A stretch of DNA of 64,000 nt, from the NCBI RefSeq assembly GCF_003752025.1, contig NZ_RJKR01000005.1:434001-498000 (forward strand), in the 5' to 3' direction. Both the position numbers and the translations under genes were made by a program. Position 1 is the first letter of the stretch. Each line of letters starts with the position of its first letter. This document shows positions 57,572-64,000 of the stretch, one piece after another. Origin of the DNA: Curtobacterium sp. PhB115. GTDB lineage: Bacteria > Actinomycetota > Actinomycetes > Actinomycetales > Microbacteriaceae. Under the pieces are notes generated by a model. That model was not told where the DNA came from. It saw only the letters and a program-made list of their open reading frames with translations, and searched no databases.

Positions 57572-59083
57572 TCAGTTGTTCGACGGGAAGCCGAGGTTGA
57601 TGCCGCCGTGCGACGGGTCGAGCCAACGGCTCGTGATCGCCTTCTGCCGGGTGAAGAAGCTGACGCCGTCGGCGCCGTACGCCTTGTGGTCGCCGAACAG
57701 CGAGTTCTTCCACCCACCGAACGAGTAGTACGCGACCGGCACGGGGATCGGGACGTTGATGCCGATCATGCCGACCTGCACGTCGCGCTGGAACCGACGG
57801 GCTGCGCCACCGTCGTTGGTGAAGATGGCCGTGCCGTTGCCGTACGCGCCGGAGTTGATGAGCTCGAGGCCCTCTTCGTAGGTGGCGACCCGCACGACGC
57901 TCAGCACCGGACCGAAGATCTCCTCGGTGTAGACGCGGCTCGTGGTGGGCACCTGGTCGATCAGCGTCGGGCCCAGCCAGAAGCCGTTCTCGTCGCCGTC
58001 GGGTCGGACGGTGCGGCCGTCCACCACGACGACCGCACCGTCCTGCTCTGCGACCTCGATGTACGAGGCGACCTTGTCACGGTGCTGCTTCGTGACGAGC
58101 GGGCCCATGTCGCATCCGCGACGCCCGTCGCCGATGCGCAGGGTGGCCGCACGCTCCGTGATCTTCTGGATGAGCTCGTCGGCGACGGGCTCGACGGCGA
58201 CGACGACCGAGATCGCCATGCAGCGCTCACCGGCGGAGCCGAAGCCCGCGTTGATGGCGTTGTCCGCGACCAGGTCGAGGTCCGCGTCCGGCAGGACGAG
58301 CATGTGGTTCTTCGCACCGCCGAGGGCCTGCACGCGCTTGCCGTGCTTCGTGCCGGTCTCGTAGACGTACTGCGCGATCGGCGTGGAGCCGACGAACGAG
58401 ATGGACTCGACGTCCGGGCTGGTGAGGAGCCCGTCGACGCTCAGCTTGTCGCCGTTGAGGACGTTGAAGACGCCGTCGGGGAGGCCGGCTTCCTTGAACT
58501 TCGACGCGAGCCAGATGGCGGCGCTCGGGTCCTTCTCGGATGGCTTCAGCACGACGGTGTTGCCCGCGGCGATCGCGATCGGCAGGAACCACAGCGGCAC
58601 CATCGCCGGGAAGTTGAAGGGGCTGATGATGCCCACGACGCCGAGCGGCTGACGGATCGAGTACACGTCGATGCCGGTCGAGACCTGGTCGGAGAACTCG
58701 CCCTTCATCAGGCTCGGGATGTTCGTCGCGAGCTCCACGACCTCTTGCCCACGGGCGATCTCACCGAGGGCGTCGTCGATGACCTTGCCGTGCTCGCTCG
58801 TGATGATCTCGGCGAGCTCGCCCTTGTCGCGGTTCAGGATCTCGCGGAACGAGAACAGGATATGCTGGCGCTTCGACAGGGACAGGTTGCTCCACTTCGG
58901 GAACGCGGCCTTGGCGCTCGCGATCGCGGCCTGGATCTCGTCCTCGTTCGCCAGGGCGACCTGCTTCGTCGCGACACCGAGGGCCGGGTCGTACACGGGC
59001 GCGGTGTTGCCGGAGCGCGAGGGGACGTGCGCCCCGTCGATCCAGTGTCCGACGGTGGTGGTGGTCGTGTCGGTGAGCGTCAT
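57572..59083 (-). CDS. iolA: Methylmalonate-semialdehyde dehydrogenase (acylating)
   Basis: 503 aa aldehyde dehydrogenase. VVGIISPFNFPAMVPLWF, ALGGAKNHMLVLPDAD and the catalytic Cys in GSAGERCMAIS are MmsA/IolA hallmarks. Converts malonate semialdehyde to acetyl-CoA. ATG at 59083 overlaps the upstream aldolase stop by 4 nt and has GGAAGG upstream. Confidence 0.95.
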   Translation of the reverse strand: MTLTDTTTTTVGHWIDGAHVPSRSGNTAPVYDPALGVATKQVALANEDEIQAAIASAKAAFPKWSNLSLSKRQHILFSFREILNRDKGELAEIITSEHGKVIDDALGEIARGQEVVELATNIPSLMKGEFSDQVSTGIDVYSIRQPLGVVGIISPFNFPAMVPLWFLPIAIAAGNTVVLKPSEKDPSAAIWLASKFKEAGLPDGVFNVLNGDKLSVDGLLTSPDVESISFVGSTPIAQYVYETGTKHGKRVQALGGAKNHMLVLPDADLDLVADNAINAGFGSAGERCMAISVVVAVEPVADELIQKITERAATLRIGDGRRGCDMGPLVTKQHRDKVASYIEVAEQDGAVVVVDGRTVRPDGDENGFWLGPTLIDQVPTTSRVYTEEIFGPVLSVVRVATYEEGLELINSGAYGNGTAIFTNDGGAARRFQRDVQVGMIGINVPIPVPVAYYSFGGWKNSLFGDHKAYGADGVSFFTRQKAITSRWLDPSHGGINLGFPSNN

Positions 59084-60069
59084 GCGTTCGTTCCTTCCGA
59101 GATGGACGTGTCCATGGTGGTGGCGCCCTCGAGCCGCGCGGCTGGGTCGTGGACATCTGTGGGGAACCCGCCCCGGGCCTCCCGGCTGTGGACGAGGCCG
59201 GCGGCCACGTCGACGGCGGCGGCGACGTCGCCGTCCGGCGGGTAGAGCAGGGTGCGTCCGACGACCAGGCCGCGGACACCGGGGAGCGCCAGGGCGTCGG
59301 CCCACTTCGCGTACGTCTCCAGGGGCCGTGAAGCCGGGTCGCCACCGAGCAGCAGCGTCGGCAGCGTCGTCGCCGCCATCACCCGCTCCATGTCGTCGAC
59401 GACCGGGATCTTCAGCCAGCTGTAGGCGCTGGACTCGCCGAGACCCGCGGCGATCGCCATCGAGCTGATCACGGCGTCGGCGGTCAGGTCGTTCACGACC
59501 CGGCCGTCCTGCCACGAGGACATGAACGGCTCGAGCATGATCGGCAGCTGCAGTGCAGCGGCCTCGCTGACGGCGCGGGCCGTGGCCTCGAGCGTCGGGG
59601 CGGTGCCGGCGTCCTCGAGCGCGATGCGCACCAGGAGCTTCGCGAAGTCGAGCCCCGAGTCCTTGATCGCCCGAGCCGAGTACGCCGTGTACCGGTCGTC
59701 CATCTCGAACGTCGCGCCGCGCAGACCGCCGCGGTTCATCGACCCGACGACGACCTTGCCGTCGAGGGCACCGAGCAGGGCCAGGTCCTCGAGGATGTCC
59801 GGCGTCCCGAGCACCCCGTCGACCCCGGGCCGCCCGAGTGCCGTGACGAGCCGTTCGAGCAGGTCGTAGCGGTCGGCCATCGCGGACTCGTCGTCGCGGA
59901 CCGCCAGCGCCCCGCGGGCCGGGTGGTCTGCGGCCACGATGAAGAGCTTGCCGTCGTCGGCGAGCAGGGAGCGCTTGCGGCGGGCGTCGAGCGTCGCCTG
60001 CACCAGGTCGGGCTGTCCGGCGCGGATGTCCCGGAGGCGCTGGAAGTCAGCGGGGCTGATCTCAGGCAT
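59080..60069 (-). CDS. Class I aldolase-like protein of the iol cluster (Cgl0159 type)
   Basis: 329 aa (beta/alpha)8 protein: LFIVAADHPARGAL, FAKLLVRIALED (Lys position), LLLGGDPASRPLETYAKWADAL and VRGLVVGRTLLYP. It matches the corynebacterial family found directly after iolC and probably does the job of IolJ, splitting 2-deoxy-5-keto-gluconate-6-phosphate. No standard iolJ is present, so this or the transaldolase-like gene must fill the step. Overlaps iolC by 8 nt. Confidence 0.85.
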   Translation of the reverse strand: MPEISPADFQRLRDIRAGQPDLVQATLDARRKRSLLADDGKLFIVAADHPARGALAVRDDESAMADRYDLLERLVTALGRPGVDGVLGTPDILEDLALLGALDGKVVVGSMNRGGLRGATFEMDDRYTAYSARAIKDSGLDFAKLLVRIALEDAGTAPTLEATARAVSEAAALQLPIMLEPFMSSWQDGRVVNDLTADAVISSMAIAAGLGESSAYSWLKIPVVDDMERVMAATTLPTLLLGGDPASRPLETYAKWADALALPGVRGLVVGRTLLYPPDGDVAAAVDVAAGLVHSREARGGFPTDVHDPAARLEGATTMDTSISEGTNA

Positions 60070-61072
60070 GGGCCTTCTCCTCGGTGCTGGTCGTGCCCTC
60101 GGCCGGGTTGTCGGTCAGGAACTGCTCGATCTCGTCGCTCGTCGGCATCGCGGTCGAGCACTCGAACCGGGTCGCGACGATGGCGCCGGCGGCGTTGCAG
60201 AAGGCGAGGATCCGCTCGAGGCCCCAGCCCTGCAGCAGGCCGTGGGTCAGCGCACCGCCGAAGCCGTCGCCCGAGCCGAGGCCGTTGACGACGTCGATGT
60301 GGTGCGGGCGGAACTCGACGAACTCGTCGCGGGTCTTCGCCAGCACGCCCTTGGGGCCCTGCTTGACGATGGCGATCTCCACCCCGCGCTCGAGCAGGGC
60401 GTCGGCGGCGCGGACCGGGTCGGTCTCACCCACGGCGACCTCGCACTCCTCGCGGTTGCCGACGGCGACCGTGGCGTGCTCGAGGGCGACGGCGACCTCG
60501 CGCGTCGCGGCCTCGGGGCTCGACCAGAACATCGAGCGGTAGTCCAGGTCCAGCACGGTGTGCGTCTTCGTGCTGTTCTGCGCGGCTGTGCGCGCTTCGT
60601 ACGCCACGTGGTGCGCCTGCCGGCTCGGCTCCTCGCTCAGGCCGGTCACCGTGGTCCAGAAGATCTTCGCGCGCTCGATCTCGTGCAGCGGCAGCGACTT
60701 CGCCGTGATCATCAGGTCCGGCGCCTTCGGGGCCCGGTAGAAGTACAGCGGGAAGTCGTCCGGCGGGAAGATCTCGCAGAAGGCGACGGGGGTGTTCAGC
60801 CCCGCGACCGTCTCGACGAAGTCGTTCGCGACGCCGAACTCCGGCAGGGTGCGGGCGATGTACCGGCCGAACGGGTCGTTGCCGGTGCGGGTGATGACCG
60901 CGGCGTCCGCACCGTGGCGGGCGGCGGCGATGGCGACGTTCGTGGCGCTGCCGCCGACGGACTTCGAGAACGTCGAGACGTCTTCGAGGGGCCCGGTCTG
61001 CTGGGGGTAGATGTCGACGCTGACGCGTCCCATCGTGATCACGTCGTAGGCGTGGGGAGCTTGGTTCGTCAT
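60062..61072 (-). CDS. iolC: 5-dehydro-2-deoxygluconokinase
   Basis: 336 aa PfkB-family sugar kinase. DVITMGRVSVDIYPQQTGPLEDV start, KSVGGSATNVAIAAARHGADA and the anion-hole/catalytic segment NGLGSGDGFGGALTHGL. First gene of the nine-gene operon; promoter and operator lie immediately upstream. Confidence 0.95.
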   Translation of the reverse strand: MTNQAPHAYDVITMGRVSVDIYPQQTGPLEDVSTFSKSVGGSATNVAIAAARHGADAAVITRTGNDPFGRYIARTLPEFGVANDFVETVAGLNTPVAFCEIFPPDDFPLYFYRAPKAPDLMITAKSLPLHEIERAKIFWTTVTGLSEEPSRQAHHVAYEARTAAQNSTKTHTVLDLDYRSMFWSSPEAATREVAVALEHATVAVGNREECEVAVGETDPVRAADALLERGVEIAIVKQGPKGVLAKTRDEFVEFRPHHIDVVNGLGSGDGFGGALTHGLLQGWGLERILAFCNAAGAIVATRFECSTAMPTSDEIEQFLTDNPAEGTTSTEEKAHA

Positions 61073-61118
61073 GCGACGCGGGGGACCTTCCGTGCGGCTT
61101 CATCGGCGGACGATCACG

Positions 61119-61152
61119 ACTGTACACCGTGTTTGCCCTAATGTCATGACAT
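61119..61152 (-). promoter_or_regulatory. iol operon promoter with overlapping palindromic operator
   Basis: On the minus strand, -35 ATGACA (61147-61142), 17-bp spacer, -10 TACAGT (61124-61119), about 47 nt before iolC. The -35 lies inside the perfect 12-bp palindrome ATGTCATGACAT (61141-61152). Its core TGTCATGACA fits the IolR motif KGWCHTRACA that I recall for Corynebacterium glutamicum. Confidence 0.75.
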
Positions 61153-61229
61153 GGTTCCGGCGGTCCGGTGGGCGGTCGCCCTGCCAGGCCTGGAGGCGCG
61201 GTGTCGGTGGGTCCTGCCAAGGTCACGAC

Positions 61230-62492
61230 ATGCAGATCCTCGCCCTGGTCATCGGTCTCGTGATCGGCGTCGCCGTCGGTGCGGTCGTCGCCTGGTCGCT
61301 CGCCCGCTCGCGCGCCGGCGTCGACGCGGCGTCCGCGCGCGCGAGCGCCGAGGCGCTCCGCTCGCGCCTGGACGAGGTCCGTCGCGACGCCGAGGAACGA
61401 CTCGACGCGCAGGACACCCAGTACCGCCGACAGGTCGACTCGCTCGAGCGGCGGTCCGCCGAGCTCGAGCACCTCGTGCAGCGCATGCACGGCGCGGACT
61501 CCGCCCGGAACCAGAACGAGTCCAAGGTCCTGTCCGCGCTCAGCCCTGTCGCCCAGACGCTCGACGTCATGCGCGCCAAGATCGCCGAGCTCGAACAGGC
61601 CCGCAGCGAGCAGTACGGCGCGCTGTCCGCGCAGCTGCGATCCGCCGCCGAGTCCGAGGAACGTCTGCGCGCCACGGCCGAGACCCTCGCGAGCGCGCTG
61701 TCCGCCAACAGCACCCGCGGGGTGTGGGGCGAGACCCAGCTGCGCAACGTGGTCGAGGCGGCGGGGCTCCTCGAACGGGTCGACTTCGACGTCCAGTCCC
61801 AGGTGACGACGTCGGTTGGCACGGCCCGGCCGGACATGATCGTGCACCTGCCCGGCGGCAAGAGCATCGCCGTCGACGCCAAGGTGCCGTTCAGCGCCTA
61901 CCTGCAGGCGATGGAGATCCCGGCGTCGGCCGTGGGCGCCGAGGGGGCACGGCGGTCAGAGCTGATGGCGCAGCACGTCAAGGCCCTTCGAGCACACGTC
62001 GACGCCCTCGCGGCGCGCGAGTACTGGTCGGGCTACGACGCCTCCCCCGAGCTCACCGTCGCGTTCATCCCGTCCGAGTCCCTCATCGCCAGCGCCCTCG
62101 CCGCCGATCCCGGGCTGCTCGACCACGCCTTCCGGAAGCGCGTCGCACTGGCCTCCCCCGTGACCCTGTGGTCGGTGCTGAAGACCGTCGCGTTCTCGTG
62201 GCAGCAGGACGTCGTCTCGCAAGAGGCCCACGAGCTCTTCCGGGTCTCCCGCGAGCTCTACGGTCGCCTGTCCACCATGGCCGGGCACGTCGACAAGCTC
62301 GGGCGCTCGATCCGTGGGTCCGTCGTCGACTACAACCGGTTCGTGGGGTCGCTCGAACGGCAGGTGCTGCCGAGTGCCCGTCGCCTGTCCCTGCTCGACG
62401 AGTCGAAGGTCATCGCGGACCCGTCCTCGATCGAGGACGAGCCGCGACTGCTGACGGCGCCGGAACTCGTCGGCGCCGTCGAGGACGACTAG
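61230..62492 (+). CDS. rmuC: DNA recombination protein RmuC
   Basis: 420 aa from the ATG at 61230. N-terminal membrane helix (ILALVIGLVIGVAVGAVVAW), long coiled coil (about 30-150), then the RmuC nuclease-like core: NSTRGVWGETQLRNVVEAAGLL, GKSIAVDAKVPFSAYLQA and FIPSESLIASAL. Limits inversions at short repeats. Ends 4 bp from glpX, convergently. Confidence 0.93.
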   Translation: MQILALVIGLVIGVAVGAVVAWSLARSRAGVDAASARASAEALRSRLDEVRRDAEERLDAQDTQYRRQVDSLERRSAELEHLVQRMHGADSARNQNESKVLSALSPVAQTLDVMRAKIAELEQARSEQYGALSAQLRSAAESEERLRATAETLASALSANSTRGVWGETQLRNVVEAAGLLERVDFDVQSQVTTSVGTARPDMIVHLPGGKSIAVDAKVPFSAYLQAMEIPASAVGAEGARRSELMAQHVKALRAHVDALAAREYWSGYDASPELTVAFIPSESLIASALAADPGLLDHAFRKRVALASPVTLWSVLKTVAFSWQQDVVSQEAHELFRVSRELYGRLSTMAGHVDKLGRSIRGSVVDYNRFVGSLERQVLPSARRLSLLDESKVIADPSSIEDEPRLLTAPELVGAVEDD

Positions 62493-62496
62493 CGGC

Positions 62497-63486
62497 CTAG
62501 AACCACTTCTCGGCGCGGTGGTCCGCCTGGATCCGGCGGATGGTGTTCGAGCGGGACCGCAGCACGAGCGAGTCCGTGTGGATGACGCCGCGCGAGCGAC
62601 GGACACCGTCGACCAGGACGCCGTCGGTGACGCCGGTGGCGACGAAGAACGTGTTGTCACCCGTGACCAGGTCGTCCTGGTCCAGGACCTTGTCCAGGTC
62701 ATGACCGGCGTCGATCGCCTTCTGGCGCTCCTCGTCGTCCTTCGGCTGCAGCTTGCCGAGGATCACACCGCCGAGCGCCTTGATCGCGCAGGCCGTGATG
62801 ATGCCCTCCGGGGTGCCGCCGACGCCGACGCACATGTCGATCGTCGAGCCGGGCAGGGCAGCGGCGATGCCACCGGCGACGTCGCCGTCGAGCAGCAGAC
62901 GCGTCCCGGCGCCCGTCGCACGGATCGCGCGGATGAGCTCGTCGTGGCGCGGGCGGTCGAGCACGGCGACGACCATGTCCTCGAGGTCCTTGCCCTTCGC
63001 CTTCGCCAGCGCGCGGATGTTGTCGCCGATCGGCTTCTCGAGGTCGAGGACCCCGCGGCCCTCGGGGCCGGCGGCGATCTTGTCCATGTAGAACACCGCG
63101 CTCGGGTCGTACATCGAGCCGCGGTCCGAGACGGCCATCACGGAGATGGCGTTCTGGCGCCCGGCTGCGGTGAGCGAGGTGCCGTCGATCGGGTCGACCG
63201 CGATGTCGCAGGCCGGGCCGTGGCCGTTGCCGACGTGCTCGCCGTTGTAGAGCATCGGCGCGTTGTCCTTCTCGCCCTCACCGATGACGACGACGCCGTC
63301 GAAGTTCACCGTGCCGAGGAACTTCCGCATCGCGTCCACCGCTGCGCCGTCCGCGAGGTTCTTCTCACCACGTCCGACCCACGGCTGCGCTCGGATCGCC
63401 GCCGCCTCGGTCGCACGCACGAGCTCGAGCGCCAGGTTGCGGTCGGGCTGGAGGAACAGGGAACCGGTCTCAGTGGTGGGAGTCAC
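62497..63486 (-). CDS. glpX: Class II fructose-1,6-bisphosphatase (GlpX)
   Basis: 329 aa. Metal motif [36 protein letters not shown], and [20 protein letters not shown]. Gluconeogenic enzyme; in Actinobacteria GlpX is usually the main FBPase. Divergent from the fructose-bisphosphate aldolase gene with 85 bp between, so the two enzymes of the same triose/hexose branch share a control region. Confidence 0.96.
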   Translation of the reverse strand: MTPTTETGSLFLQPDRNLALELVRATEAAAIRAQPWVGRGEKNLADGAAVDAMRKFLGTVNFDGVVVIGEGEKDNAPMLYNGEHVGNGHGPACDIAVDPIDGTSLTAAGRQNAISVMAVSDRGSMYDPSAVFYMDKIAAGPEGRGVLDLEKPIGDNIRALAKAKGKDLEDMVVAVLDRPRHDELIRAIRATGAGTRLLLDGDVAGGIAAALPGSTIDMCVGVGGTPEGIITACAIKALGGVILGKLQPKDDEERQKAIDAGHDLDKVLDQDDLVTGDNTFFVATGVTDGVLVDGVRRSRGVIHTDSLVLRSRSNTIRRIQADHRAEKWF

Positions 63487-63571
63487 GACCCGAGCCTACC
63501 CGCGGTCGCGTCACACTCCAGGGGGGCTGACTACGATCGGCGAGGACACCACCACGTCGAAGGAGATACCA

Positions 63572-64000
63572 GTGCCCATCGCAACGCCGGACCAGTACGC
63601 CGAGATGATCGAACGCGCGAAGGCGGGCAAGTTCGCGTACCCCGCCGTCAACGTGTCGTCGTCACAGACCATCAACGCGGTCCTCCAGGGTCTGCAGGAG
63701 GCCGGCTCCGACGGCATCCTCCAGGTCACGACGGGTGGTGCCGACTACTTCGCGGGCCACACCATCAAGAACCGCGCCGCCGGCGCCCTCGCGATGGCGA
63801 AGTTCGCCCACGAGGTCGCCAAGAACTACGACATCACGGTCGCCCTCCACACCGACCACTGCCCCAAGGACGCCCTCGACGGCTTCGTCCTGCCGCTGAT
63901 CGCAGCGAGCGAGGAAGAGGTCCGGGCTGGTCGCAACCCGATCTTCCAGTCGCACATGTGGGACGGCTCGGCCGTGCCGCTCGACGAGAACATCGAGATC
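63572..64000 (+). CDS. fba: Class II fructose-bisphosphate aldolase, N-terminal part
   Basis: First 143 codons; the gene runs off the window. GTG start with AAGGAG upstream. MPIATPDQYAEMIERAKAGK start and the zinc/active-site segment ITVALHTDHCPKDALDGFVLP identify the class II (FbaA-type) enzyme. Reversible cleavage of fructose-1,6-bisphosphate. Confidence 0.93.
   Translation, partial: MPIATPDQYAEMIERAKAGKFAYPAVNVSSSQTINAVLQGLQEAGSDGILQVTTGGADYFAGHTIKNRAAGALAMAKFAHEVAKNYDITVALHTDHCPKDALDGFVLPLIAASEEEVRAGRNPIFQSHMWDGSAVPLDENIEI

Overview
The window is high-GC chromosomal DNA from an actinobacterium, most likely Microbacteriaceae (Curtobacterium-like). The signs are the gene families and codon use, GTG starts, a corynebacterial-type iol gene order, an LAxTG sorting signal and strong AGGAGG ribosome sites. 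No rRNA or tRNA gene was found. The species call is inference.

Layout. 1-11.5 kb: start of an M20-type hydrolase, typA, a CPBP membrane protein, a peroxiredoxin, and an oligopeptide ABC transporter (lipoprotein, two permeases, fused double ATPase) whose locus is interrupted by an opposite-strand PH-domain gene. 11.9-20.8 kb: an S9 peptidase, the gcvT-gcvH-gcvP glycine cleavage operon under a tandem glycine riboswitch, a BlaI/M56 regulator-protease pair and two small genes. 20.8-32.4 kb: LysR, two GNATs, HicAB and TacAT toxin-antitoxin pairs, a MalY-like enzyme, a PEP-mutase/isocitrate-lyase family enzyme, and a two-gene surface system in which a sortase-anchored cohesin-like protein is translationally coupled to a secreted amidase carrying dockerin-like repeats.

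32.4-46.07 kb is an integrated element of lower GC content inserted in the last seven codons of ychF. It carries a tyrosine integrase, a serine recombinase, several small unknown proteins, two secreted or membrane proteins, a Replic_Relax-like protein, an FtsK/TraB-like ATPase and a second FtsK-like protein without a P-loop. Its replication protein has the complete HUH endonuclease plus superfamily-3 helicase layout of CRESS-DNA virus Reps. Upstream of that rep gene lie iterons and a perfect circovirus-type nonanucleotide. Six copies of a TTTGATAT-core motif sit in front of element genes, and GTGGTGTCACAC repeats form an array before the transfer genes. The content resembles an actinomycete integrative and conjugative element (AICE) whose Rep has been replaced by a CRESS-type Rep.

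46.0-64 kb: ychF, a DnaQ-like exonuclease, an SRPBCC protein, a GntR regulator, a tautomerase, a nine-gene inositol operon (iolC, aldolase, iolA, B, D, E, G, H, transaldolase-like), rmuC, glpX and the start of a class II fructose-bisphosphate aldolase gene. The GntR protein is the likely regulator of the iol operon, because similar TGTC-GACA palindromes lie in front of both.

Tandem minisatellites recur at gene ends (13.85, 48.44 and 50.06 kb). One lies inside the first aptamer of the glycine riboswitch.
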